Counted from the first letter of the stretch, positions 1 through 14,353 are shown. The stretch: DNA of 64,000 bases from Amaurobius ferox (GCA_951213105.1 OX578145.1:11476707-11540706), one strand, 5' to 3'. Program-made: numbers and translations. Notes: generated by a model not told the origin, from the letters alone.

Positions 1-2036
1 CACGACCAACCCTAAGGCTAATGGTTGCTAATTGTGTGGCCATATATATAGGTTGAAGTGTGAACATTTTAAATCTATCTTGTTCTTAATAATTAAGAAG
101 TTGTTGATTTTTCCCAAGAAAGTTCGTATACTGTATAATTTCGTCACAAATTAAACTATTATACTCTATTATGAGCAAAAACGAACCATCACTGCTAGTT
201 GACACAATCAAACATGGCAAATATTGGCTGTGGTTTATATAATTTGTATATAGCACAATAAATTTAAAATCTCCATATATTTTCATTAAAAATTTCATAT
301 TGATATCTATAAAGAATATTTTATGTTTGTTTACATTTTATTGTATATAAAGGTAAATTAAATTTAATTTTGAAATACTCCTGAACGAAGCTGGAAATTT
401 TATCTAGCAGTGTATAAAGGTCAGGCTAGCAAATTCACATCATCTACCTCTACGGTCTTTTAAATCTTCATCTTGTTCTAGCTGTCACCGCTAGATGGCG
501 TTACATAACATCTTTTGCGGCTGTATCGTGATTTCCACTTTTTAACACTAAAGAAGGGGGAAATGAACGGGCATTTAAGATAAAGGTGGCTATGAACAGA
601 CAGAGATAAGGAGACGGAGAGATGAAAGAAAGTGAAGAGAAGAGAAAGGTGTGCAGAAATGGAGAGGTCATAAGAAATGACTGAATGAGCATAAAAGCCT
701 AATATCGTTGAAACAAAGTGACAACACACATCGGTCCCGAGGACGGAATAACCAAAGATGAATGAGAATTGTAACAATGATGTGGAATAATGTACCTAAT
801 TATTAATTAATATTAAAATGATGTCATTAACAACAAATTGAATCATTAACAAATGGGTTTGGTATCACATAAATCTTTAGGATCTGTCACTTAACTATAA
901 TTATATTAAGTTGTGAAAATTAAGTGTAATAATAAATATTTTAAATTAAATTGTGAGCAGTTATTGACTTCCCCCACTAATGAAATTTTCTTACAGTGAA
1001 ACTTGTCCATGGTGTTCTGTATGCAGCAGCAGAAAATAGGTCGGTTTAGTTAAAGCAATGGGTAGTGAATATTAACAAGAAATTGCGGCAATAAATTTCA
1101 AATTTAATAAACTGTTTAACAAGCAATCGTAAATCAACTAATTAATAAATGTGTCTCTCAATTTATTCCCCAACTTTATAAATAGTAATTACTTATTAAT
1201 TAATGATTACTAGAAGATATCATAACAATTTTCATAGATAGTGCTTTTAAACAAATCTGAATCAAGTTCTATTAAAAAAACTCAACTTTAATTTTAAATT
1301 AATTTCTATTTCTCTAATAAGAATTCTATCCCATTTCAAATACACAATTATTGAAGATTTTATCTGTTCGTTTTATTTCACTCACACTGGTGAAAGATGT
1401 TTGCGATTGGGTATACGTCAGATTAAAGTTATATTTGAATTGTTTAGTTCTAAACATATTTTTGGCGGCAAAATTTTTGCCATACCATTATTTTTATTAA
1501 AATATTTTCCTTGGTTTCATTTACTTTTCATCTTTTAATATAGATACAGATTAAATAATGACTGGCATGAATTCAGCATCCAATGCCGGAGAAGATAAAA
1601 AGGTTTACTAAAGGTTTTCCATTTCCGTTTATTTTTCAAAGTCCAATTCAAAAATGTTCATTTAAATTTTAAGCATGGCTACAAAATTAGCTTGGTAAGG
1701 AGAATTAAATGCTTAATAATTCCGTCAAAAATTAAGTGTATGCACCATTTGACACTCTATGAAAACACGTTCATAAATTTCTTGTTCTAAATGCTCTATT
1801 GTAAAGTTTTAAAATTTTCACGAACTTAAAGTTGAATTAAAACTACTATTATTAATGGAGATGCATTCAAAATTGTATACCATTTTTAAAACAGTAATTT
1901 ATAGTAGTTTAAAGAAGCTATAGAAGGTGCACTTTTACTCTCTGCACCCCTCTAACTTCAATGTACAGCGTCTATATTGAGAAAAAAATTACTTTTCATC
2001 AGTCATCAATAGATAGTACTAACCCACTTTAATAAT
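1..2036. other. Unassigned AT-rich sequence
   Basis: I see no gene or recognisable repeat in this stretch. Open frames are short and their composition is that of random AT-rich DNA. A purine-rich patch near 540-720 produces an artefactual minus-strand frame. Confidence 0.5.
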
Positions 2037-3090
2037 TATTAAAACTTTACAACATAGTTGAAAAGTGTTTATGACTTTGTTCATTCTGTCTGTCTGTCTA
2101 TCCGTTCGCACGATAACTGCCGTAAAAATGAATTTATCAAATGAAATTATAGAATGTTGCTCAGACTGTTCAGTGGGACATATGGGAATGTAAATGAATA
2201 ATATCATCCAATTAGTTTTGGATTGAACCCGGGTTGAAAAAATAAAATACATTGAACCGTATGGGACCTCATTTTTCAAACATTTTTAAAGCGAAGTTAA
2301 AATTCACAAATTGTTTCGAAAATTTTAGGTAACATTCAAATTATTCCATAAAGCATACAAAAAAACATTCTGAAAAATATATTCAATAGTTTTTTTAAAT
2401 AAAAATTAAAATAATAACTACACCCTTACAATATGAAGAGATCACGTGACCCACTTCAAAATCAAATAGGGCATCCAAAATTTTTTCCACAAAATGAAAA
2501 TCTTGATTTTTGAAATGTTTTAAATTTATATTTAGTGTTGCATCCGTCCAAAAACCGCTTTATTTTTGCGTATTTTCTGTGCATCTATATTCTGCGCAAT
2601 TACAATATTTTTGAGTTTAAATGATCATCAAACTTTGATTATTTCTACAACCAAGTCTAATTTTAATGGATGCAAAATGCAAACAAGTGATTTTAAAATG
2701 AGTTGTATAAGAATTGATTTTTTTTCAAGCAAAATTATTTTACTCTGGAGTCTGGAATAAAAGTATATGAATGAAATTTTCACTGTTTTTACACAAAGAG
2801 CCAGACCCGGCCGTCCAAATGGTTGCTCAAGTCCTTGTTGACGAGCCGGACGGTCTGGGTCTTCAACAAAGAGCCAGACGATTTATATTTCTATGACGTC
2901 ATTTGAATAAAGTTCATTTTTTTTCCATGAAGTTTCTAGTTTTCAAATAAAATAAATGATTGTAGTTCTGTGATAATTGAAAAAATTTCAACGCTGAATG
3001 TATCGCATTTTAAAGATGTTTAATTAAATTGCATTTCAGTTGAAAATTGTTTCATAATCAACGCTTTATGCATGATTGATCTTCCTTGTG
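2037..3090 (+). repeat. Family X interspersed repeat, short form
   Basis: This copy begins with an AACACTTTACAAC hairpin followed by CTGT repeats. It ends with a stem-loop built from ATCAATGC / GCATGATTGAT just before CTTCCTTGT. The same sequence recurs at 12724, 15953, 26249, 42857 and 60775, in both orientations. It has no coding capacity. The hairpin-ended, non-coding structure suggests a non-autonomous DNA element, but I cannot name the superfamily. Confidence 0.7.
2793..2879 (+). mobile_element. 5'-truncated SINE tail with target-site duplication
   Basis: Only the last 59 bp of the window's tRNA-derived SINE are present (2807-2865). They are flanked by perfect 14-bp direct repeats ACAAAGAGCCAGAC at 2793-2806 and 2866-2879. 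The fragment sits inside family X. Truncation from the 5' end with a clean duplication is the signature of LINE-driven retroposition. Confidence 0.85.
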
Positions 3091-3099
3091 ATTTTTGTA

Positions 3100-3362
3100 C
3101 CAATAACTTAATGGTATTGCCTTGTCAAAAACTTGAATATATATTTGAACTGTATTTACTCAGTATTAAACAACGATTTGAACAGTGTTTACTGGAACTA
3201 TTTGATTATTACTTATTTGAACAATGTTTACTCAAACGCTATTTTTTTAAGCGTCAAAATTAGTTTTCTAATATGGCAACCTGTAGAATTAAGTGTTGGT
3301 TGATTCTGCTAAAATGTTACTATTCAGAAAAGAATATGTTGTAGAAATTCGCACTTACACAA

Positions 3363-3399
<37 letters not shown>

Positions 3400-6300
3400 G
3401 TAACAAAATATCAACTTGTGGTATGATTTAAATAAAGTAAAAGTATTCTGCAAATATCGGACTTTTGAATGACACATTAGCTAAAATCTCGGCTATACAG
3501 TAAAGTATTTAGAAATAGAGATACATGAATTACATTCATCTTTAAAAATTCCAAATTTCTTACGGTTCATATATAAATTTTTATTTTATTTTTCATATTA
3601 ACGATTTTTACTTATCTATATCATGCAGCTGACCGAGATTGAGAGACTAAAAAATGAATTACGCAGCCTACACTGCAGAAGATAGAAACTTCAAACTTTG
3701 CATACAAGTCGGACTTGACATATCAGTCGTGAGAAAAATCTGGCATCTTGAAATTGTGTTTAAATTCTTACAAATTGCAGAATTTTATGTTGTAACAGTC
3801 TTTCAATTATAACTCCAGAATGACTAGAAGTACAAAATTCGTTTATATACTATCATGCACGCACATATAAAGATATTCTAAATTTTAGTAATATATAACC
3901 AATTATTGGTATACAACCAACTGTCCTTGAGATATTTTAATATATAAGCAGACGATTTTTTTAATTATAATTTATGAATATAGTTTTTGATTCCATTATA
4001 GAAATGGAATCAAAAATGGATTTTTAACTATGGTTCGAGTTACATTTCAAATACTGAAATCTTCAATAAAGCAGTTGAATGATAAATAAATAAATGCTAT
4101 AAATAATTGATCTTTTAGCTTAAAATATCTGAAAGTACCATATGGCGATCGGACATGAAATATTGTTTTACATACCGCCAATTCCATGTTAAAAAAATAA
4201 ATATACTATAAAATGTGCGCCATTTTTATACTTAAATTTGAAACTGTTTCTGATATTCAGAGTGTATAGGTGAGCACTAACTATGCGTGGGTCCAAACGG
4301 AGAATTTTTCTACGTGTTTTGATTTTCAGACCTTTTCGGATATTAATATATGTCAAATAGAAAACAGTTATTTAGATATATAAAATTGAAAATAAAGTGC
4401 AAAAATGTAATTTAATGTTCTTGTAAATATATTGTATATCATTGAATAAACTGGATGTTCTTGAAAGTCCAGTTTAATTAAGAATTTTGTCAGTGTATAT
4501 TATCGTATTATCTGTTTCTAAAAAATGTGTTCATTAGAATTTTGAGATTCGTTTCACTAAAAATCTAAAGATGGCAGCACCAGCAGTCATTTAAATAATT
4601 TTAACAGAGAATTTGAGTTCAAAATTTAGTAAACAATAGGAATCTTTAAACTATAAAAATCTTTCAAATTTGGCATCATTTTCTTTCCAAAACTATTTTT
4701 TTGAAGTTTATAATACTGATGAAAGCGGAAAATATAAGCCTGTGAATGAAGTTGAAAAAGCAGAAATACAAACTTTAGGATAGATGTCTTTATTCTACTA
4801 GGCCGTATCCCAGCCAAAGGCGTAGAGTTTTAGAAAATATTGGGAGGAAAGGAGGGGGTGGGGCTTCAGGTTGACCATTCTTCTTTAACCTGAAGCTTAT
4901 AGAGTAAAGTCTTTTTAACAGTCACTACTGAAAATCGAACATTTTCATTTTCATTCAGAGGACACTCCTCAATACCGGACACGTTTCCATACGGGACACA
5001 TAGATTTAATTTACTTTTTAGAATTCTAGACACATTCATTTAAAGAAACGTGTATGACCCAAAGCAAATATTTATTTTTTACACTCGGAATTGTAAAGAG
5101 CTGAAGCAGGAAAAATTGTGAGAGATTTGTTAGATTCAAGAAAAATATTTAAATTATGTGACTTTCTCATTATATATAAGTAAAACTTCAAACTAATTCC
5201 ACAAAAATTGTTACTTAATTCGTCCATTTTTAAAAGTAAAAACACTCCTAATGATCTATTAAAATGTGATTTATTCAATCCTATTCATTTAATATTGAAC
5301 GATAATAAGAAATCTATATGGATCCCTATAAAAATTTAATAATTTAGTGACTCATAAAATTTGCACATTTTCAATAACATTTTTGCAAATTCAAATTTTT
5401 AATAATGCTATTTTAATAGTCTTTACCTTTAAATGAATACAAATATTTAGTAAATTTAATTAAATAGCGATCCATCATTCAAGTTTAAACTGCGCAAGGT
5501 GTCGGATTAGCAGGAGCATATAAGAAGAGAGTAAACAAGTTTATTCCCAACAAAGTTTCCAATGCTTCCGAAATTCCCGGTTTATTTGAAGGGGCGGCTC
5601 GACCATTGGACCAAATAGGCGGCCGCCTAGGGTATAGAAATTCTTAGAATTAGCAGAAAATTTCCCTTTTATTACGTTTAAAAAAAACATGAGCAATATA
5701 TAATAGTTCTTCGTTGATAATAGTGTATAGTTGATTATTAATTCATAATACACTAAAACGCAGTTTTAAACAATAAAAATATTCTTAAATTTAATTCAAT
5801 TTGGATCTCACATATATTTTTTATCCTCACATATATTGACATCCACAGGGACTAGTAAAAGAAACATGTTTTAAACCAAAATTTAAAATTCTTAATAAAT
5901 TCCCATTCTCCTTTACAATTTAATTCTGAATCTATATCAGTCATCATTTCAGCTCTATCAATAGTAGATCCTGAGAAACACATGTTTCAAGAAAAAATGT
6001 GTAGCAAAAACAATAGCTTGGTAAATTTATTTGCAAATTTCAACAAAATTTTTAACACAAACAAAACTTTTTGCCAATAGCAAGTCTTCGACTATAGTAG
6101 CTGCAGAATTGCCCCAAAATGTACAAAATTAAATCTATTTTCATTTTCTTCATGCATGATCAATTTGAACAAAATTGTTTAAGGAGATTTAATAGTTTAC
6201 TTTAACAGTTATATCGTATACTAACTGGTACATGTGAGGGCAACGTATTGTATATTACGATTGCAATTGCAAAATGCGCAACTAACCACAGTAGCTAAGG

Positions 6301-6479
6301 GAGAATATATAACCAATCTGTACTTTATCGTCACTCTTTATTGTACTTGCAATCTACCTGCCGTTTCCCAAGTAAACATAACAAAACACAGCGTCAACAA
6401 TAACAAAAATCTAACAGCATTTTCAAAATAGTATAAAAACTATAAATTTCAGAATATTATTTGTTAAGAACATTTTTTT
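3100..6479. other. Unassigned sequence with a TAA microsatellite
   Basis: No gene is recognised. A (TAA)n run lies at about 3366-3400. The longest open frames here are under 75 codons and show no domain features. Confidence 0.5.
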
Positions 6480-7735
6480 TAATAACATTTGGTTAGAAAA
6501 AGGCCCTAAAAGTGGTCGAACTGCACCAATTCTGTTTGGTAGAAGTTTTATCAATTTGGCGACATTTTATTAATTTGGAGACATTTTATCAATTTAGCGA
6601 AATTTTTGTCACTTTGACAACATTTAAGATAGTCGCCAAGTTGGCAAAGTCCGGCTAAATTTCTCGCCAAGAGTTACGGACGGACGGACGGAGAAATGGA
6701 TTATTCTTATAATCTACTCTTATGTTCTTTCCAAGATATTGAACTTTCATCAATAAGTCGTCATTTCATTGATTTAGGGTCGGTTTAATCTATTTGGCGA
6801 GTTTTTATCAATTGGATGACATTTTATTCAATTTGGCAACATTAAAAAAGTCAACTAGTTAGAGATAGTCCGACGTTACGGACTGAAAAATAGGTTATTC
6901 TTATAGTAGATACTTATATCCTTCCCAAGCTATTCATTTTTCGTCAATTAGTAATCATTTTCATTGATTTAGTGTCATTTTTATCAATTTGGCGACAATT
7001 TCGAAAATTTGGCAAAATTTAAAATGGTCGCCAAATTGGCGACATTCCACCAAATTCGTCGCCAAAATCTCGGCATGCGTTATGGATGGAGAAATAAATT
7101 ATTCTTATAACAGATAAATAACCATTAGCGTTCAAATAAAAAAGTATTACCCAAAGTATCTTTTTTCACGAATGGAATGAGCTAGATCCACGAGAATGAT
7201 ATCGCCAAATCTATCGCATGATATTACATATAAAAAGTGAACACATTTCGCAATAGTTAATATTTTTTTTATTTTATGTGATTTTTTGATAAATTTATTT
7301 AAAAAAATGTGTAAGATCTTGTGAACGGTTTATGATAGCGTTTGAAAGTTTATGCCAATCGTTTCTAATGAAAAATTACATAAGAAATGACTATTTACGT
7401 AACTTTATTAAAGCTTTCGATTTTTTGATTTTTTTCAAAATTTCACTCAAAGGTTTAGGGGGTTTTGAATCTTCGATTGAGGACTTCCAGTATTCCCGGA
7501 TTGTAATTTTTGTACCAAATTTCGTTCGAATTGCTCCATTCGTTCGTGTGGTATCGCCTCCACAGGCTCACTGACACACACACACACACAGAGAGAGAGA
7601 CATCACCTCAAAAACTTCCGATTCGTGTTCATGCATGCTTGAAACGCGCTCGCCCGTTGAACACTCGAATTTGAATTTTCGACCCCATCACAATACTTTC
7701 CTTATACAAGTATATAAGGAAAGTAAAAATATGAA
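6480..7735 (+). repeat. Family Y interspersed repeat
   Basis: The 5' half is a degenerate minisatellite of the words CAATTTGGCGACATTT and TCATTGATTTAGCGTCA. A conserved middle follows, then a CACACA tract. The 3' end is a perfect 13-bp hairpin, TACTTTCCTTATA / TATAAGGAAAGTA, at 7694-7706 and 7713-7725. Related copies lie at about 8750, 19356, 39005 and 63045. It has no coding capacity. The terminal hairpin and internal minisatellite recall non-autonomous Helentron (DINE-like) elements, which is inference. Confidence 0.65.
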
Positions 7736-7739
7736 ATTG

Positions 7740-8745
7740 GATCAATCTATAACAAAATGATAGCGCTAAAACTGTAAAAGATATATACCATTTAATTCTC
7801 TTTTAATATTTGGATAAGCACAAAATATATGCTTGAAAAATCTTTGTCAAAATAAAATAGATGACGTAAAAACTTGAAAATAGCAATCATTCCTGTAGTC
7901 TTTAAACCCGAAAGCCGTCATTGCAATCCAATCAAAAATGCAATATCGTTCATTTACAAATGTTATTTTATATACATATCTTTATAATTTAAATCGGGAA
8001 AAAATTAATTAAAATCATCTGTTGTATAAACACATTTGATTTAATTTCGTTGCTGAGCAACATGATATAATTTTCTTCAAATAAATTTGCAGAAAATATA
8101 TCACCTGCATAATGCTATTTCTAAAGGAGGTTCGTTGTTTCTTAATATCTCGACAACCCTTGGTCCTAGAAACTCGAAACATGGACTCAATTTCAATTGC
8201 GGCTATTCCAAGGCTACCCACAACAATCCATGAAATTTTACAGCCTTTCCCCCGTGGTGATGAGACAAACACACCCACAGACAGATTTTCAATTTTATTC
8301 ATAAAAACTGTATCGTCAGCTGCAATCAACTATTAGCTTTACTATTAAGTATTTGAAATAATTTATAGCTGAAATTTATATAGATTCATATATAAACAAA
8401 ATCTTTTGTAGACAGCACATAGCTTTCCTAACTTATTGCAATGAATTGACTGCATTTACTGTGACATAATGGTGTACAAAATCTACGGTACAATGTTTGT
8501 GGTACAGAATAAACACCCCTTAAATTAAAATTGAGAACTTTAAGTGACTTCATTAGTAAAAACAAATATGACTTGCACAACCAGGAGGATTGTGCAAGTG
8601 GGTGCACAATCCTCCTGACGATTCTGCACTCACCTACACAATTACCTGCACAATCATGAGGATTTTGCACTCACCTGCATAATCCTCATCAAAATTCAAT
8701 TGACATTTAATATATACCCTGTGAAATAAATAACTATGGGTGGAA
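7740..8745. other. Unassigned sequence with overlapping hairpins
   Basis: No gene is seen. A perfect 15-bp inverted repeat with a 6-nt loop lies at 8582-8596 and 8603-8617. A competing 9-bp inverted repeat lies at 8574-8582 and 8590-8598. Confidence 0.5.
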
Positions 8746-8749
8746 TATT

Positions 8750-9460
8750 CTTGGGAGTCAAAATACAAAACGATTTCAAAGGATATCTTCTCTCAAGAAT
8801 GAAACGAACTAGATCTACGAGAATGATGTTAACAGGGGATCACATAATATTACATATGAAAAGTAAACCTATTGGACGATATTTACTATTTTTATAATTT
8901 TATGTAATTTCTTTGTAACTTCATTCGAAAAACGAGTAATATCTTAAGAACAGCTAATATTAGTTTGCTACAGTTTGTATCATTCGTTTCCTAGTCAACA
9001 TTACGTATCAAATGATTATTTATTTAACATTATCGAAAATCTTGATTTTTAAAGATTGTTTTTTTTTTCATTCCTCAAAAATTTGCGAAGAGGGGGGGGG
9101 GTGATATTTCGAACATTCGATTGCGATTAAAATAAAGCTCCAGTATTCGTTGTTTCTTATAATTGAGCCAAATTATTTTTTGAAATGCTCGATTCTTTTG
9201 AAGACTAGAGTTTCCTCAGACTCACGAAAACACATACCAATACATATACACACGCAGACATCACCTCAAATACACACTTTATCACACACTTTATCACACA
9301 CCCTATCATACACACTAACATATACACTATCATATATACACACTAACATACATACATATACACAGACATCCTCTCAAAAATTTTCGTTTCGAGTTCGTGG
9401 ATGATTGAAATGTACTCTGATAATACTTCCCCTATATGCATTATACTATAGGGTTTGTTG
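8750..9460 (+). repeat. Family Y repeat, partial copy
   Basis: This copy matches the middle and 3' part of family Y: a lead-in mentioning reactive ACGAGAATGATG words, a CA-rich tract with TATCACACAC units at about 9238-9370, and a degenerate terminal hairpin near 9430-9455. The 5' minisatellite is missing. Confidence 0.55.
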
Positions 9461-12400
9461 ATTCAAAATATTGATAAGTATCTTTCAGTTTTAACTTCAC
9501 AGTATTAAAACTCAATAACACATATCTATAGCAGATCTCAGTAATAGAAAACTACTTTTTAAGCATGTGCCAAATATTTTAGCAGATTTAAAACTATTAA
9601 TCTCAAACGATAACCGCAGAACAGTTCTTACCTGTATGATTTCCAATAAGAGACATTCCCATCTGCTGTTACGCAAAACTTCGAGATCTTATTACAATCC
9701 ACATTCCAAAAATCTTCGAGATCTTATTACAATCCACATTTCAAGTTACTTTGCAAGCGTGTCAGTTTTTAAACGTCTTTTTCTTGATAAAAAAAATCAC
9801 TTTCAAACTAAACTTCTAAACCGGCTGCTGTTTTCATCCCGCCCCCTTGATCGACAAATAACATCCAAAACACAAAACAGAAAAAGCAATTACTCGGGGC
9901 CTTAGATTCAAAGTCAACCTATTAACGGAAATTTCTTAGGGGATTGCGTTGCCCTATTGCTGGGATTCACTTAAGCTTCAGCAGGCCTTACGCTGTAAAT
10001 AACAACTGCCTCGTTCCATTGGGATCAGAATGTCTTCGTGTTACGTCACCTATTTTTGGTGGATATGTTATCAGAGTTTCGCAAATTTCAATTAAAATTG
10101 CGCAAAAATTCCGGTGCATTTATCTTCAGTCGGTAAAATTTCTTTTAATACGAATAGAAGTGTTTCAAAACCTGTGACGTTGTTTGCGAATTGCTTCGCA
10201 TTTGTACAAAAGAAAACTATTATCATTTTGTGTGAACACCTCACCAAGGACATTGAAACACGAAATCATGATTTGCATCGGAACCATGATTTTGTGTTTC
10301 GGGGGTTGTTTGACTACGTAAAACTGTAGATTTCTTTCGACACTGGTCGACGAAATAAACCAATTTTTGTTTAAAATTTCGACAAAAGCAACCCGTATGG
10401 AAAACAATTTAGATTAAATGATCCTGTATTTCGAGTATAAATTGACTTCGGGTTAAAATTATTACATTTCTATTATACTGTGACAAAATATAAGCTATTA
10501 AGTTAATTCAATTTGTTATTGGGTCATATGATCATTAAATTAGAGTTTCCATGGCCTCGTAATAGTGTGTACATCATGATATGTGTCTGTCATATAACCC
10601 ACCAGTCTGCAGCTTTCGGTATCAACCTATAAATAAACATAATTTCTAAAGGATAAAACATTATAGTGCAAATTCTACAAAATGGTAACATTTTGTTTTG
10701 TCAAACTTAAATATTTATTATAAATAATATTATTTTTCTTTTTCATTCAGAATTTCATTTTACAATTTTACTCATTAAATTTACAATTGATAATTTATGG
10801 TTTATCAATGATTAAGTTTTCAATTTTAATTTGGAGTCGAATAGGACGACACATATTTTGATAGGTAACTTTAGAATCAATTTATTATTTAAAATCTAAT
10901 ATAATTTAATTAATAAATAGTCCACATGAACAATATAAGGGACCTTCTGCTTCTTCTTATTACGTCATTTTGATGCTTACATTCCGAAAACTAATAATGC
11001 TAGCTAAAAGCTGAAGAGAGTAACTTACTTAGAGCCCTTTAAAATCCCTACAAATATATACAATTAGATTTTGAATCCGAGTCTAAGTTTTTAAAATAGA
11101 GTAGTTATAATTTCCATATTAAAAATTTTGAGACGGTGGTGGTTCTAATTTCAATATTTTTATAATCTGAACTGTTTTGAATATGCTTAAGGACGATAAA
11201 TAACTCACAAAGAAAGGTGTTATTCACGCAAAACCATTTGGGCTCCATCGGACTGGAGCCACTGCCGATATGTTTTTAACTTGCAGTCGCAATATTACCT
11301 GATATTCCCGACAGATTTTATTTTGCGAAAACTCCCCGAATGCTTTTTTTACATTCATGAAGAACATATCCGTAATCTCACTGCCTAACGTGTTTGTCCA
11401 ACGAAGAATATCAAACTAAAATAGCTCGGCTGATGTCATCTTTCCAACATGTTGATGTAATACGTCAAGACTATATTTAAATATAGTTGGTTATTATATT
11501 GGTTTACTTTTTTAAATATAGTTAGTTATTATATCAGTTTACTATATTTAAATATAGTTGGTTATATTGGGTTTAAGATAGTTTTATTTTGAGTGTTAAT
11601 ATTAACTTGTTAATACACTTAAATAATTTCGTTAGAAGCAGCATATATTACAAAAATACTAGTATCGACCGGTTTTGAAGACAAAATACAGCAGTCTTCG
11701 CCAGAACACACAAGAAGCGAAACTTTCATCGGTGTGAGACAGATCGGCGACCGATGCACGAACAGCAAACATGACTGAATCAAAGAAAGGGTATTGCCAA
11801 CAGTGAGAAAATGAAAAGGGGGTAAACAAATCCAAGGAGGACGGAACAAGAGGTAGAACACAGTGAGTGAACGGTAAAATATCTAAAAAGAAAGTGAACG
11901 TCCAAGATAATTAATATCACTTGTAAAGTTGATTATAAAAGCCCAAACAATTAAAAATAGACAAACCAGCGAAAGGGATGAAAAATATTGAAAAGAGAAA
12001 AAGGGGGCACACAAAATGAAACATTGAACCAGAAATTTCCAAGCAGAAGAGAGGAATAGACAACATTAATAAGGTATTTGGACTGAGAAGCAATCGGGGA
12101 ACTTCCAAGACAGCTTAATTCAAAAATGAAATGGGGAATCAAAAAGATCTTAGGTTTCGAAAAATTAATAATATGGTTGGAGACCTAGAGGTATTTCATG
12201 TAACGAAGTTGGCTCATATGGCCTCCAAAACTGGTTGGTTCTTTTCTAATTTAATTTTTTATTGCTTGTTCTATTTATTTTGTCCTCTTTTCCAATATTT
12301 TCTACTTACTTTTCTTGTTTTTACTTTCTACAGATTGTTTAAAGGTTTAGACGTCTGCTCTTTCATTACAGTTTCAGTAGGTTTTAACACTTACTCAGTT

Positions 12401-12720
12401 GTTTCTCTTACAGTCTTGTTTTCTTTCCGGTCATTCTTAATTTTCGGATAGTCTTTCTCTACTCCCTGGTTTTTGTAATTCATACGTAGTATCCTGCCTT
12501 TTGTATTCCTGCCTCATTTATTTTCTTTTTCCTTCTTTGATTTCTCGCCGCGGCGATGGCAATCACATTTTTTCTTACTCTCAGCCACATATAATAGACC
12601 TCAATTGCAATACTTGAATAAGTGAGATCGCTTTTCCCTTCGGTCCCGAAGAAAAAGTCTGTTTTCTGCCTTCGAAACCGGTTAACCGATTTGTAATTGT
12701 GTCTAGGCTAGATTTTAAGT
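9461..12720. other. Unassigned sequence with small tandem repeats
   Basis: No gene is recognised. A 35-bp duplication lies at about 9679-9748. Three 35-36-bp AT-rich units lie at about 11476-11575. A purine-rich segment at 11690-12120 generates misleading minus-strand frames. A CCGGTTTTGAAGAC stem-loop motif lies at 11665-11700. Confidence 0.45.
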
Positions 12721-12723
12721 TTT

Positions 12724-14319
12724 TAACACTTTCCAGCATAGTTGAAAAATGTTTATGACTTGGGTCATTCTGTCTGTATGACCCTTCGTGCGATAACTGC
12801 CATAAAAATGACTTTATCAATACAAAATTTTAGTATGTTTTTGAGACGGTCTGTGGGACCTATGGGAATGGAATGAATAATAATATTTTTTTAAAACCTT
12901 TTTGGAGTTTTTGCTCTTGAGCTTTGTATAAATTATAATCTGACTCATAACCCACCTTTTTATATAACTGACAATTTCATGATATGCAAATTTTTCTTGA
13001 AAGTACTGAAGTGTATTTAAGCACGTTGGGTACTGCCACAGAGGATGGACATGTAAAATGTCCAAAAGCGCTTTGGCTATTATTTTTAAGTCTGTAGGAT
13101 GATTTTAAAATAAAATGACTATTGGATGTGTGAGATTTGTCATTTGTTGGTAATCTATATATGAATAACATCACCCAATCAGAACTGAACCCGTGTTGAA
13201 AAAGCGAAATACATTGAATCCTATGGGACCTAATGCTTCAAACATTTTTTAAGCGAAGTTAAAATTCGCAAATTGCTTTGAAAATTTTAGGAAATATTTG
13301 AATTATCCCATAAAATATATAAAGACAATATGAACAAAATGAGTTCGGTAGTTTATTAAATAAAAATTTAAAAAATAATGACACCCATATTATATGAAAA
13401 GATCACGTGACCCACTTCAAAATAAAATAAGGCATCCATCTTTTTTCCCAGTGTCAAAATCGTGATTTTTAAAGTTCTTTTAAATTTATATTGAGTGTTG
13501 CATCCGTCCTAAAACCGCTTTATTTTTGCGTATTGTCTGTGCATCTATATACTGCGCCAACGCAATGACACTATTTTTAAGTTTAAATGATCATCCAACT
13601 TTGATTATTTCTACAACGAAGCCTAATTTTAGCGTATGCAAAATGTAAACACATCCAACTGTAAAATGAGTTGTATAAGAATTGCTGAATATTTTTAACG
13701 TAAAATTATTTAGCTCTGGAGTCTGGAATATAGGTGATATGAATGAAATATTTATCGATTTTACATACAGAAGCAGACGATTTTATAGCACTGCCTTTTC
13801 GATGAAGTTTTAAGCATGGAGTTAGAAAGTACTTTTACCTCCATGGTTTTAAGGTTTCAAGTAAAATAAATTATTGTAGTACTGTGATAATTTAAACAAG
13901 AAAGATCAATCATGCATAAGCATTGATTATGAAACACTTTCCAACTGAAATGCAATTTCATTTAAAAATCTCTAAAATGTGATACATTCAGTGGTGATAT
14001 CTTTTACATTATCACAGTACTACAGTAATTTATTATACTTGAATATTTAAAACTGTATCGAAATATAAATCATCTAATTCTCTATGAAAAATCAATGCCT
14101 ATTTCATTCATATAACTTGTATTCCAGACTCCAGAGCTAAATAATTTTGTGGGAAAAAAATTCACCAATTCTTATGTAACTCACCTTACAATCGCTTGAG
14201 ATATTTGCATTCTGCATAAGTTAAAATTAGGCTTTGTTGAAGAAATAATAAAAGTTTAGGGATCATTTAAAATCACAACTATTGTAATTGCATAGGCGCG
14301 GAATTTAGATACACAGATA

Positions 14320-14353
<34 letters not shown>

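Noticed and set aside
11619..12142. Hydrophobic minus-strand frames
   Set aside because: Same cause: a purine-rich plus strand. Several overlapping frames are equally open.
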